From positions 1 through 25,802 of the forward strand of contig ATSW01004855.1 in the NCBI GenBank assembly GCA_000444245.1: a stretch of 25,802 nucleotides of DNA. Reading direction: 5' to 3'. The stretch comes from Botryllus schlosseri (Eukaryota > Chordata > Ascidiacea > Stolidobranchia > Styelidae). The translations under genes were made by a program, and so were the position numbers. Below the pieces are notes generated by a model, which ran no database searches, had not been told where the DNA came from, and was given only the letters and a program-made list of their open reading frames with translations. Numbering within the stretch: the first letter of the stretch is position 1; every line of letters starts with the position of its first letter. This document shows positions 20,801 to 25,350 of the stretch, piece by piece.

Positions 20801-21319
20801 GTGCATGGCTGCATGCAACGTGTTAATAATGCCATAGATTCCAATTTTATAAAAAGTATTCACTTCAATCTCTAGTGCAGTCAACATATTCATATTCACG
20901 TTAGCAAAAGGTTATTTCTTGTCAACGTGAACTTGTTTTGTCTAATATCAACCTACATTTGGGATTATGTCATCTCATAGCCTCGATCTAATAACAAAGA
21001 TTCCTACAGAATATTTTCGCCATAAATACCAGCTCATCTGCTAATTAGAACACGTTAATATCAGGATTTTCTCGATAGATATCTAGTCAATCCTACACAG
21101 TCACGCACGATACAGAAGAGCTAAGTGCTAATCAAACCTTGGTTGATCCATCGTTCATAATCTTCACGACTGTTCCGTCAGATCTGATGCATCGCGACAT
21201 TTCCTCCATCGCTGGTTTTGCTCGGAGGCTTTCCGTTTTTTGTTTTCCCAGAGTTTTGCACGGATACGACTGACGCACCATGAGCTTATACTGCATCTCG
21301 CCGGTCGTGTAGTTTTCAC
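2671..21319 (-). CDS. SPAG17: SPAG17/PF6 central-pair protein, 3' half of gene (21 exons visible)
   Basis: SPAG17 (PF6 in Chlamydomonas) is a very large scaffold of the C1a projection of the axonemal central pair, needed for ciliary and sperm motility. The exons (listed separately) join with consistent phase into about 1,150 codons, roughly the C-terminal half of the family's usual 2,200 residues. Recognition rests on family-like segments recalled from the human protein, not on a search: DGT/DGS beta-hairpin repeats in the first exons, VRVECPGFATVSF, GPPFGTNTGKGL, and the C-terminal FGVLKEG, GIDTCRF, KQPPPGTGLRV, PGPVAAGM and VLTSxDYDNR motifs. The FGVL-to-PGP region resembles the ASH/MSP-like beta domain of other axonemal proteins. 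All introns are GT-AG except the last, which looks AT-AC. The first visible exon begins mid-codon at an acceptor, so the gene is 5'-partial in this window. Exons are clearly more GC-rich than the introns. Confidence 0.93.
2808..3058 (-). other. U12-type AT-AC intron in SPAG17
   Basis: The 251-bp intron starts ATATCCTTTT (3058-3049), matching the minor-spliceosome AT-AC 5' consensus. A TCCTTAAC branch element lies at 2828-2821, and the intron ends CAC at 2808, about 14 nt after the branch adenosine, the short spacing typical of U12 introns. Joining the exons keeps the frame and the conserved C-terminus. Confidence 0.9.
3059..3203 (-). CDS. SPAG17: SPAG17 exon t (ASH/MSP-like domain, second half)
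   Basis: Acceptor TCTCATCAG, phase 0. It encodes VAAGMDTLLHIECYAIAVGV and the beta strands HQLEIVTETETLCLPISA. No GT donor lies between the conserved strand and an in-frame TGA about 7 codons on; instead the exon is followed at 3058 by ATATCCTTTT, the U12-type AT-AC 5' splice signal. It ends with one base of a split leucine codon. Confidence 0.93.
3257..3325 (+). repeat. Foldback MITE copy 1 (left half)
   Basis: Carries the arm segment with CTGACACTCATCA and GTCAGCAACTAG and stops at GAGAATT, without the matching right arm. It lies just upstream of the acceptor of the exon starting at 3203, inside the intron. Confidence 0.8.
3534..3641. repeat. Dispersed repeat, copy A
   Basis: Shares GCTTCTACAGGTT at its start, GTAAAATTTGAAAA and CATTTTTGAACA near its end, and diverged sequence between with 9655-9766, in the same orientation. 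Family unknown. Confidence 0.65.
3707..3847 (-). CDS. SPAG17: SPAG17 exon s (ASH/MSP-like domain, first half)
   Basis: A phase 0/0 exon of 47 codons between ATCTTCAG and CCG|GTAACA. It encodes VFGVLKEGDTYSYVARLKNT, GIDTCRFKIKQPPPGTG and RVHYAPGP. This is the best-conserved stretch I recognise and has the beta-strand pattern of ASH/MSP-like axonemal domains. Confidence 0.96.
4059..4314. repeat. Foldback MITE copy 2 (both arms)
   Basis: Arms of about 85 bp run inward from GAATAATGTATT and outward to TACATTATTC, with the core CTCTACTAGTAGTTGACGAT on the right. The middle shares GTA-ATCA-CAATCGTATCAT-like sequence with copy 3. Confidence 0.88.
4366..4473 (-). CDS. SPAG17: SPAG17 exon r
   Basis: A symmetrical 108-nt phase 0 exon between CTCTACAG and GAG|GTAAAA. 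It encodes EVEEPVRRKVKTSSVANAVN and KRGFELLPPE, the usual lead-in to the C-terminal FGVL domain. Confidence 0.93.
4474..5909. other. SPAG17 intron, no gene; GAGTC-rich ends at about 5213-5690
   Basis: No coding exon is needed by phase here. Two patches rich in CGAGT (5235-5270 and 5645-5680) face each other and may be the ends of a roughly 470-bp hAT-like element, but I could not define matching target duplications. Confidence 0.4.
5910..6091 (-). CDS. SPAG17: SPAG17 exon q
   Basis: Encodes GTIEDVPSSGTMVTLDTSGP, then DLVLTRSLLYDVNGEPRREK and SDKPAAIPNKQ; donor CAG|GTACTT, ending in phase 0. The acceptor is a tandem TTTCAGCAG, so the exon may start at 6091 or 6088 in the same frame, differing by one residue. 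Confidence 0.92.
6113..6509. repeat. Foldback MITE copy 3 (longest copy)
   Basis: Both arms and the longest internal region of all copies, including GACGTCATATTTGGTGATAC, which recurs in copy 6. Its right outer arm (about 6470-6509) overlaps the predicted end of a SPAG17 exon. Confidence 0.85.
6482..6742 (-). CDS. SPAG17: SPAG17 exon p (3' end uncertain)
   Basis: Acceptor TTTTCCAG. It encodes the third NPTP repeat, PPTPIPENPTS, and EGLIHRLLSTVEIRGLKRES followed by SSVKSILDVQNF. The next exon requires a phase 1 donor. The best site that keeps SVKSILDV is AATA|GTATAT at 6481/6480, inside the outer arm of a MITE copy. An earlier phase 1 site, GTTA|GTAATT (donor near 6532), is possible. The otherwise attractive GAC|GTACAG is out of phase. 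Confidence 0.7.
7256..7388 (-). CDS. Coding-like segment, possible SPAG17 cassette exon
   Basis: After TCGTTTGCAG the sequence reads QRINQHGPKQIRKPDVNANS, then NPFLRDYDQTMACNSAIG, with a GC content like the neighbouring exons and unlike the intron; a GT follows at 7255. It does not fit the phase of the default exon chain, but would fit if the exon at 7898-8020 ended at its internal AAA|GTACGT. The open frame continues (RRLLTHPE), so the 3' boundary is unsure. Confidence 0.4.
7425..7500. repeat. GAGTC-type hAT fragment
   Basis: Resembles 8150-8225 (CAAATCTGAATCGAG, then GTGGGAGAGGAATTTT against GTGAGAGAGGATTTTT). A degraded fragment with no visible ends. Confidence 0.4.
7898..8020 (-). CDS. 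SPAG17: SPAG17 exon o (NPTP repeats)
   Basis: Acceptor ATCTTACAG, donor CCAA|GTGAGT. It encodes TRPTNPTPAHATGKLTPTKV and RPDNPTPLAA, two copies of an RPxNPTPxxA repeat. Splicing to 6742 makes a third copy (RPSNPTPSHA) across the junction. An internal AAA|GTACGT could act as an alternative donor in phase 0. Confidence 0.82.
8132..8378. mobile_element. hAT-like non-autonomous element, TAGGGATG type
   Basis: Starts TAGGGATGGGCAC, a common hAT terminus, and ends near CATCCCAA, which is the complement of TTGGGATG. Its right part holds CGACTCAAGTCGAGTCATC. The target duplication is not clear. Confidence 0.5.
8386..8455. repeat. Foldback MITE copy 4 (right half)
   Basis: GTTAGTTACCGACACTTACC, then CAGTGTCAGCC and GGGTTTATTTCAATAT match the right arm of the family; no left arm. 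It lies just beyond the donor of the exon ending at 8504. Confidence 0.75.
8504..8757 (-). CDS. SPAG17: SPAG17 exon n
   Basis: Acceptor GATTTCAG, donor ACG|GTGAGT. It encodes LKRRDVPPYFASAEGRAWLM, TQAPDLEALSRQMV and a charged Glu/Lys/Ser tail ending RPSDN. The start is set by phase: one base completes His with the previous exon. A MITE right half lies immediately downstream in the intron. Confidence 0.88.
9408..9530. repeat. Hairpin (foldback) element
   Basis: Arms of about 38 bp (9408-9445 and about 9493-9530) are inverted copies with a few mismatches, sharing AGTTATTGGT and AATTTTGG with their complements. A loop of about 47 bp separates them. Confidence 0.65.
9655..9766. repeat. Dispersed repeat, copy B
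   Basis: Partner of 3534-3641 in the same orientation; shares the GCTTCTACAGGTT start and the GGTAAAATTTGAAAA and CATTTTTGAACA end. Confidence 0.65.
9829..10040 (-). CDS. SPAG17: SPAG17 exon m
   Basis: Phase 0 start after TTCATCCAG; donor TTACA|GTTAGT, phase 2. It begins with a Pro/Gln/Gly-rich linker, then IIRQIYEQAVTPPPIPKPEP and DDWDRLQ. The mixed helix and proline-rich composition suits a flexible scaffold region. Confidence 0.88.
10115..10305 (-). mobile_element. Truncated copy of the GAGTC-rich hAT element
   Basis: Begins AGGGCTGTGATGACTCGAG, nearly the terminal repeat of the element at 12098-12581 read from its right end, and follows that element to about GGACGACCAAGACAGG. The rest is missing. 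Confidence 0.7.
10508..10683. repeat. Foldback MITE copy 5 (short form)
   Basis: Both arms are present but almost the whole centre is gone: the left arm breaks off after ATCAGTGGTAA and the right begins at GCTAGTTGCTGACGATGACC. Its outer right end shares GCTCTGTAC with copy 3's TTCTGTAC. Confidence 0.82.
10730..10893 (-). CDS. SPAG17: SPAG17 exon l (charged helix)
   Basis: Encodes DVRKKLKKNLLEVGKQIRER, continuing as a highly charged Arg/Lys/Glu segment likely to be a long helix or coiled coil, then ILSLVLEFDESQ. Acceptor TCTGAAAG, donor CAG|GTAAAA; ends in phase 0. A short MITE copy ends about 45 bp inside the downstream intron. Confidence 0.9.
11514..11668 (-). CDS. SPAG17: SPAG17 exon k
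   Basis: Encodes KTTGPPFGTNTGKGLIVG and, after a proline-rich loop, CPAVLELRQLVQHQPV. This is one of the segments that most clearly identifies the family. Acceptor TTTGTAAG, donor GTG|GTAAGT; starts with one base and ends with one base of split codons. Confidence 0.93.
12098..12581 (+). mobile_element. Complete GAGTC-rich non-autonomous hAT element, 484 bp
   Basis: Termini AGGGTTGTGA and TCACAACCCT are inverted repeats. The flanks GGCAATTT (12090-12097) and GACAATTT (12582-12589) form an 8-bp target duplication with one difference. Subterminal regions are full of GACTCGAGTC and AAGTCGAGTC motifs on both strands; the centre is unique and shared with the copy at 16450-17052. No transposase. 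Confidence 0.85.
12721..12841 (-). CDS. SPAG17: SPAG17 exon j
   Basis: Acceptor TTTCATCAG, donor CAG|GTAAGC (near consensus). It encodes GVTIMRPSFGNSSEAWI followed by VDNIVPENIRTKDL, continuing the LDTPGVI-GVTIMRP join. Ends in phase 2. Confidence 0.92.
12842..13407. other. SPAG17 intron, nothing recognised
   Basis: AT-rich, no exon demanded by phase, and no match to the repeat families in this window. Confidence 0.5.
13408..13547 (-). CDS. SPAG17: SPAG17 exon i
   Basis: It encodes RFFIIHENGSGTELLRIKDV, then an acidic stretch and EPLLDTPGVI; donor TTG|GTAACT, phase 1 end. The start is chosen at CAATCCAG|A, which completes an arginine codon with the preceding exon and begins the conserved-looking FFII strand. 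A second in-phase acceptor (TATTAAG, about 13588) would add about a dozen residues, so the start is uncertain. A MITE right half ends just upstream in the intron. Confidence 0.85.
13601..13735. repeat. Foldback MITE copy 6 (right half)
   Basis: Begins in internal sequence shared with copy 3 (GACGTCATATTTGGTGATAC), then the right arm with CTTCTAGTTGCTGACAATTA and the outer ATATGAATATATTAATCAA. Confidence 0.82.
13762..13783. repeat. (TC)n microsatellite
   Basis: A run of about ten TC units in a SPAG17 intron next to MITE copy 6. Confidence 0.9.
14176..14225 (+). repeat. Possible hAT terminus remnant
   Basis: CAAGGATTTCCAATCTTTTT followed by CCGTGGCCTCCTTTGAAA resembles the widespread hAT end motif of the CAGTGGTTCCCAACCTTTTT type. 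No opposite end was found nearby. Confidence 0.3.
14668..14715. repeat. 48-bp near-perfect palindrome
   Basis: Arms of 21 bp (14668-14688 and 14695-14715, one mismatch) around the 6-bp loop ATTCAG; the inner arm is CGAGATATATATCCTA and its exact complement. It could form a stable hairpin in the SPAG17 intron about 95 bp from the donor of the exon ending at 14808. Confidence 0.9.
14808..14932 (-). CDS. SPAG17: SPAG17 exon h
   Basis: Acceptor TGTTCCAG, donor GCG|GTAAAT, ending in phase 2. It encodes VRKFGSINVMNSGNDIGS and a polar linker ending DHHPPR. Confidence 0.9.
15023..15150 (-). CDS. SPAG17: SPAG17 exon g
   Basis: Acceptor TTTTTGTAG, donor CAG|GTAATT, ending in phase 0. It encodes a short linker, then LGSYVMRHNADLCCEAFDYE and GNVFQ, which runs straight into VRKFGSINV of the next exon. 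The intron between is only 90 bp. Confidence 0.9.
15705..15912. repeat. Foldback MITE copy 7 (both arms)
   Basis: Left arm with GGCTGACACTCGTCAGGGGT, a short centre with repeated TCAATTCTC, and right arm with CTACTAGTTGCTGAAGATTA and GAGTGTCAGCCGAAGATATT. Confidence 0.88.
15954..16068 (-). CDS. SPAG17: SPAG17 exon f
   Basis: Phase 0 start with acceptor CTTGGCAG and donor AAG|GTAAAA; ends with one base of a split codon. It encodes GGKIDIEEGVVTYTPRPDND and an acidic tail. A foldback MITE copy lies about 40 bp into the downstream intron. Confidence 0.9.
16450..17052 (-). mobile_element. Second copy of the GAGTC-rich hAT element, with an insertion
   Basis: Reads as the reverse complement of 12098-12581 (for example GTAACTTCGAATAGTAAAGT against the complement near 12405). 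The right end GGTTATAAACCT corresponds to the degraded AGGGTTGTGACC terminus. The left terminus has been lost or degraded, and a 130-bp segment interrupts the copy at 16663-16792. Several Ns fall in it. Confidence 0.75.
16663..16792. mobile_element. 130-bp insertion with 8-bp target duplication
   Basis: TTATGAAT stands on both sides (16655-16662 and 16793-16800), and the related element at 12098 has this octamer only once with nothing between. The inserted DNA has no clear terminal inverted repeats. Confidence 0.65.
17225..17376 (-). CDS. SPAG17: SPAG17 exon e
   Basis: The acceptor has a good pyrimidine tract (TTTTTTCTTTCAG); the donor is CAG|GTTTGT. It encodes VRVECPGFATVSFNCDEGSC, then a GSGT-containing strand and ESTYQ. 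One N at 17369 falls in a GCN alanine codon and does not change the reading. Ends in phase 0. Confidence 0.93.
17826..17976 (-). CDS. SPAG17: SPAG17 exon d
   Basis: Phase 0 start, phase 1 end; acceptor TGATTAG, donor GGG|GTATAT. It encodes VRVQHPDGTVICDHSDGTRI followed by TQYTRDIEKHVY. The paired DGT motifs and DGTRIT are strongly SPAG17-like. Confidence 0.93.
18511..18801 (-). CDS. SPAG17: SPAG17 exon c (holds one surplus N)
   Basis: Acceptor AAACAG, donor GAG|GTTAGT. The exon encodes a Gly/Ala/Thr-rich disordered linker, then ETPSGQRF and DHLLCYTATDPVTGE. The frame shifts by one base between these two parts, exactly where two Ns lie (18557 and 18562). Dropping one base there makes the exon 290 nt, and both flanking exon phases then fit. 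This looks like a base-calling or assembly error, not a real mutation. Confidence 0.85.
18802..19301. other. SPAG17 intron with low-quality bases
   Basis: Ns at about 19074 to 19299 mark poor sequence. No exon is demanded by phase in this 1.7-kb intron. Confidence 0.5.
19302..19400 (+). mobile_element. LINE 3' coding tail (fossil)
   Basis: The frame reads SWRSTMETDLAQRGRS, an unknown residue, then EDAHDRLRWRRLIRA and a stop. This is the typical end of the ORF2 protein of non-LTR retrotransposons (WRR-E-DL, A-DR-RWR pattern). GC-rich relative to its surroundings. No reverse transcriptase core is present, so it is a 5'-truncated relic. The clade is not certain. Confidence 0.65.
19401..20476. 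other. Rest of SPAG17 intron, no gene supported
   Basis: Two plus-strand frames (19417-19662, 81 codons; 19740-20039, 99 codons) are AT-rich, lack recognisable domains and are within chance for this composition. A short (AT)n run lies near 19483-19497 and a tandem TAGGCCTAGGCCTA near 20360. Confidence 0.45.
20477..20642 (-). CDS. SPAG17: SPAG17 exon b
   Basis: Phase 0 start, phase 1 end; acceptor TTCATAG, donor AAG|GTGAAT. It continues the DG repeat of the previous exon with ILFADGTTCFNQGSGP, then a low-complexity Ser/Ala/Glu-rich linker ending in GSKK. The join across the intron gives DGSTK-ILFADGT, a family-like sequence. Confidence 0.9.
21138..21319 (-). CDS. SPAG17: SPAG17 exon a (first visible)
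   Basis: The acceptor is ATTTCAG and the donor AAG|GTTTGA. It starts with two bases of a split codon and ends in phase 0. It encodes GEMQYKLMVRQSYPCKTLGK and, at its end, SDGTVVKIMNDGSTK, the DG-repeat hairpin type that recurs in SPAG17. The other two frames hit stops. Its start phase requires an upstream exon ending with one base, which I did not find in the window. Confidence 0.9.
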
Positions 21320-22163
21320 CTGAAATTCAATACATGTATTCAAAGATTTTTCGATGCGTTCAAACCCAGACATCGTAGCCCAGTGCTCTTAAACTGCTAT
21401 TTTGGTGGAGTTTGATTCAAACTGGCCATTATTCAATTTACACGATCTCAGTTTATGAGACTATTTTATCATTGTGGAATCAAAGTAACGTAGCTTACGT
21501 CCATTTTGCATATTTTGAGAAAATTAACTTCATGTAAAGTTTTCATTTTTTTCTCGGTAATATCTTGGCCATGGTTATACTTTGAAACCTGACCCAGATA
21601 CGGCCAAAACAAAGCTTGATTTACTACCATTTGAAAAATGTGTCTAAAAATTTCAAAAGATAGATTTAAGTTACTTTGATTCCACCACGACGATTTATAT
21701 TATAAAAGCTTAATGGCATGAAATTACGTAAATTCAACTTGGAATAGCAAAATTTCAGAGCTATGTCATCACTTGTACAAATCACCAGTAAAATATGTAC
21801 AATTGTCGCAGTTTAAGCTGATAAGATGAGCGCAAGTCTTTTTAAGGAAAACTTTCCAGCATCTGCCTAAAAGTGTAATTTTTGGCAGCTTGAGCAAATA
21901 CCAGGCCAACCTCGAGTGTTTGCTTTGCCAATGAATGTCAATTAGAATACCCTTCCCAGTGGTGTTAGTTTGTGAAATCACATTCAAACCCTCGTTCGCA
22001 GATGACTAGTCGAGAACTATCCACAGTAACGGAGAAGGCATTGTCTCAACATCTCAAGTGGGATTTCAAGACACTTTGCCAAATAAAATTACATCAAGTG
22101 AATGTGTTGGCCGCTGTTTAAACAACACTTTTTTCTATGCGAAGATAAACCCATTCACTGTAC
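21320..22163. other. Region between the first visible SPAG17 exon and the LRR gene
   Basis: No SPAG17-like exon was found on the minus strand, although one is required upstream of 21319. It probably holds intron sequence and the LRR gene promoter. Confidence 0.5.
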
Positions 22164-22170
22164 ATATATA
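22164..22170 (+). promoter_or_regulatory. Possible TATA box of LRR gene
   Basis: ATATATA lies about 55 bp before the ATG, which would allow a start site about 25-30 bp before the coding region. The surrounding DNA is AT-rich, so chance is a real alternative. Confidence 0.25.
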
Positions 22171-22222
22171 CAAGTCCTCCAAATCACACTGAGAATTTAT
22201 CATTAGGAAGGACTAGTTAAGG

Positions 22223-22354
22223 ATGGTTGGATCATGTCAACGTCTGGTAGCGTTTAGGTCAATTATACTGTTTATTTCATTATCATTTGTATCTGGAGAC
22301 TGTACAGATAGTTGTGTAAATCATGACTGTCCTTGTGAGTGCTATCATACAGAG
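22223..22354 (+). CDS. LRR gene exon 1 (signal peptide, N-cap)
   Basis: The first ATG of the frame at 22223 opens a signal peptide directly; donor GAG|GTAAGA is near consensus. The exon ends in phase 0 inside the cysteine-rich N-cap. Confidence 0.88.
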
Positions 22355-24318
22355 GTAAGACTGCTCATAGTATTTTAGTAGCGTCGTAATCGACATAGTT
22401 TATAATAATGGTTATAATTTCAACAAATTATACAAGGTCAGTTTACTACAAGAATTGACTGAATTTTCAGAACATAGTAAGTCTCAATTACCACTGTAAT
22501 AGAACTTGTAGGCCAAATCAAGGTTTGGTAGATTCATAGTAATTTATTTCACTTGAAAAGTTTATGGGCTCATTATAGTTTAGTTTATGACTCTAATACA
22601 GGGATTTCACAAGCATTAATAAAAATTGAGTGATATTCCCTAAAAACTTTCGAGTGATCACAACATGAAAATAATTTCATCAAATTCTATCTAGGGTAAT
22701 AAAAAGTCCTTTAATAATATTAAAAAGTTATGATAAAAACTACTGGTAAACAGATTTTAGAGCTGGGACACTCAGAGAGCATCTATTTCACAGAATACCG
22801 TACATCACAAATGATATAATGCGTCATATGCCAATCTAAAAATAATAATAATCCCTGTTTCAGGTTCAATGCTCCAATAGAAGCGTGACATCCGTTCCCA
22901 ACTACCCACAACATTTGAATTTCCAAAGATTGGATCTACAGAACAACTATATAGCAAATATCAAAGGTCAACCCTTCAGCCAAAGATGCCTGTGAGTCAT
23001 GAGCTTTTCAGGAAAAAGTAAATTTCCATGACATCAAAAGGATATTTCTTTGCAGAAAGAACCTTATCACGCTGCGGCTATCATCCAACAACATCAAGAC
23101 GATACCAGCTAATGCTTTCAAAGGCCTCCACAAAGTCGAAAGGCTGTTCCTAAACCATAATTACATTTCAAAAATTAAGAAAGATGGCTTTGCCGGCTTA
23201 AAAGGATTGAGAAGACTGTACCTTAACAACAACCGAGTGAGCTTGTGGAATAGATGATATTGAAAGTGAAAATGGAGCAATATAAAGAAATATTATGTGT
23301 GCATGTATTACAAAAATAGTAGCATTTTCAGTCTGCTTGTATCTAATATAATCATGTGTAATTATGTAGGAGATTTGAAGAGACTGTTGGAGGCACAGAA
23401 ATTTGACACATAATTGAAGAGTGTTTAATAATTATCGAATAAACTTAAAATTTTTGACTGAAAATCGTCAGCAGCTATTAGAGAAATGAAAATAATATTT
23501 TTGTTGATAGAATGTTCTTACAAATTCTCTACTAGTTGCTGCTGACAATTACACCTGACGAGTTTCAGCCGAAAATATTCGGGCTTATTTTAACATGAAT
23601 ATTCAATGCAATTGTATACCGTATTTAATATATAGTAACAACCAAAGTTTTATTGAGTATGGATGAAAATACCTTCAGAATATCAAGATTGCAATCATCT
23701 GTGATTCTTGTATAAATTTTGCAGCTCAACAAACTACACGCGAACACATTTGCACCTCTGAAGAAATCTCTACTGCTACTCTATCTACACGGCAATAAAA
23801 TCGAGCACATTCCCGCAAAGCTACTAGAAAATTTCGGAAATCTGAAGACGCTGGACTTGAGCGGAAACCGAATCACAAAAATGGACGGAAGATATTTCTC
23901 AACATTGCCAATGCTGGAATACGTCATGTTAAGCAACAACCCTTGGAGCTGCGACGAAGCTACAATATGTTCAACTTTTGGCACATTTTCAAAGATGCAA
24001 GAACAAAGACATCTCGACAGAGTCACCACGCTTCACCAGGTCGCTTTTGCGAAATCTCCGAGAACGTTGTCAGTGTATGGCGGTATGGCGTGCTCAAGTC
24101 CGCAAAAACGTTTGGGGTTGTCGGGCGAAACGCTGTTTCAAAGTATGAGGTGTCAAGACGTGAATTTAACCTCATATTTTGGTGACATTGTTACGTTCGG
24201 GAAGCATGACGCACACACTACCAAGGTCAACGGCACAGACAATAATGCGGAAATTGCTATTCAGTCCGCTACTGTGTTTTTATTTTGCCTTCTATCATTC
24301 ATAATTATATGTTATTGA
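22223..24318 (+). CDS. Secreted or membrane-anchored leucine-rich-repeat protein (4 exons)
   Basis: Exons 22223-22354, 22864-22991, 23056-23236 and 23725-24318 join in phase to 344 codons. Residues 1-25 form a signal peptide (hydrophobic core ILFISLSFVSG). Residues 27-47 hold the LRR N-cap cysteines (CPCEC then C47). About six LRRs follow (LxxLxLxxNxI, for example LDLQNNYIANI, LRLSSNNIKTI, LFLNHNYISKI, LYLNNNRLNKL, LYLHGNKIEHI, LDLSGNRITKM), then NPWSC at 219-223, the start of an LRR C-cap. The last 20 or so residues are hydrophobic (FLFCLLSFIIICY), suggesting a GPI signal or a membrane anchor with almost no cytoplasmic tail. Likely an extracellular adhesion or recognition protein; I cannot name an orthologue. 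It lies antisense to and upstream of the visible SPAG17 exons. Confidence 0.9.
22864..22991 (+). CDS. LRR gene exon 2
   Basis: Acceptor TGTTTCAG, donor CCT|GTGAGT. It encodes VQCSNRSVTSVPNYP, completing the N-cap, and the first repeat LNFQRLDLQNNYIANI. Ends in phase 2. Confidence 0.88.
23056..23236 (+). CDS. LRR gene exon 3
   Basis: Acceptor TTCTTTGCAG, donor CGA|GTGAGC. It encodes two full repeats and the first part of a third (LITLRLSSNNI, VERLFLNHNYI, LRRLYLNNNR). The 64-bp intron before it is the shortest in the window. Confidence 0.9.
23405..23622. repeat. Foldback MITE copy 8 (both arms)
   Basis: In the last intron of the LRR gene. Left arm diverged (TTTTTGACTGAAAATCGTCA); right arm clear (CTCTACTAGTTGCTGCTGAC, GAGTTTCAGCCGAAAATATT). 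Confidence 0.85.
23725..24318 (+). CDS. LRR gene exon 4 (terminal)
   Basis: Acceptor AATTTTGCAG. It opens with LNKLHANTFAPL, completing the split repeat, then two further repeats, NPWSC, a linker with paired cysteines and a hydrophobic C-terminus ending in TGA at 24316-24318. The preceding 488-bp intron holds a MITE copy. Confidence 0.92.
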   Translation, partial: LNKLHANTFAPLKKSLLLLYLHGNKIEHIPAKLLENFGNLKTLDLSGNRITKMDGRYFSTLPMLEYVMLSNNPWSCDEATICSTFGTFSKMQEQRHLDRVTTLHQVAFAKSPRTLSVYGGMACSSPQKRLGLSGETLFQSMRCQDVNLTSYFGDIVTFGKHDAHTTKVNGTDNNAEIAIQSATVFLFCLLSFIIICY

Positions 24319-24524
24319 TTTATTGCTAGTTTTCATCAAGCTTACTAAACATCTTTCATAAAAGAACGCTGCATATGCCTTTTGCAGACTGCTAAGATTT
24401 CAAATTGTTCCTGTTAAAATATGTTTACTACTATGCTTGCCATCAGTCGCATTATGGGTGGAAATACCGAGTGATTGACAATCCAGATCTAAATTACGAG
24501 AGCTTGTAGGACGTGCTGAACTTC

Positions 24525-24765
24525 AATATTGAATGGAATAATATATTGATATTGACATAAGTCAGAGTCTTTTCAGCTGACACTCATCAGGGGTAATCAT
24601 CAGCAACTAGTAGAGAATTCAAAAAAACTTTGAACTTTGATACTATTTTTAATTTAGAAATCTCTCATGAATTCTCGTCAAGTTGCTGACGATTACCCCT
24701 GCCGAGTGCCAGCAGAAAATATTCGGGTTTGTTTCAATATGAATATAGGCCTATTATTAGGATAT
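24525..24765. repeat. Foldback MITE copy 9 (both arms)
   Basis: Left arm with CAGCTGACACTCATCAGGGG and GCAACTAGTAGAGAATTC; right arm with AGTTGCTGACGATTACCCCT and GAAAATATTCGGGTTTGTTT. A later TAGGCCTATTA sits near the right outer end. Confidence 0.88.
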
Positions 24766-25300
24766 GGATAATATGTTCTAAATTGTGCTTCACAGCTAAG
24801 GGTCATAGCTGTGTGCAAGATGTCTTCATCAAGGGAATTCCACCATTGATGTGCAGTGTGCCCACTGCCCGCCTGATAATTATCATCATGGAAGCTCCGT
24901 TCCAGTAATCAGGCCGAAAAAATACAAGAGTGGCAATTTTCATGGGCTTACACTACCTCCGTATAAATGTTCAAGGAAAAATGACTAGGAAAAAATCACT
25001 TTCTGTTGTAACACAGTATGTCAAATGTGTATTTATTAATAATAGTAATTTCCTGGACTAGTTATGTATAATTGTAAATAATACCTACTACTATTCTTAT
25101 GATTTTCACAATGTTTGCCGCCAGTTAAGTATGGTTGGCCTTTACAGCAGATTATAGAGATTATAGAAATGTAGAGTGGTTTTAGCATTACAAAAGAGGA
25201 ATGCGATTTGGTTATGAATAATATAGTGGTATGTTATTTCACAAACACACACATCATTTAGTAAGTTACATGTAGTCTTCCACCTATCAACTACCGGAAC

Positions 25301-25350
25301 AATAAAATAGTTATAATTAAATGTAGGATTTGGGCACTATTCAAAATAAA
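25301..25350 (+). promoter_or_regulatory. Possible polyadenylation signals of LRR gene
   Basis: Two AATAAA hexamers (25301-25306 and 25345-25350) are the first clear ones on this strand after the LRR stop, about 1 kb downstream. If used, the 3' UTR would include a MITE copy. Confidence 0.25.
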
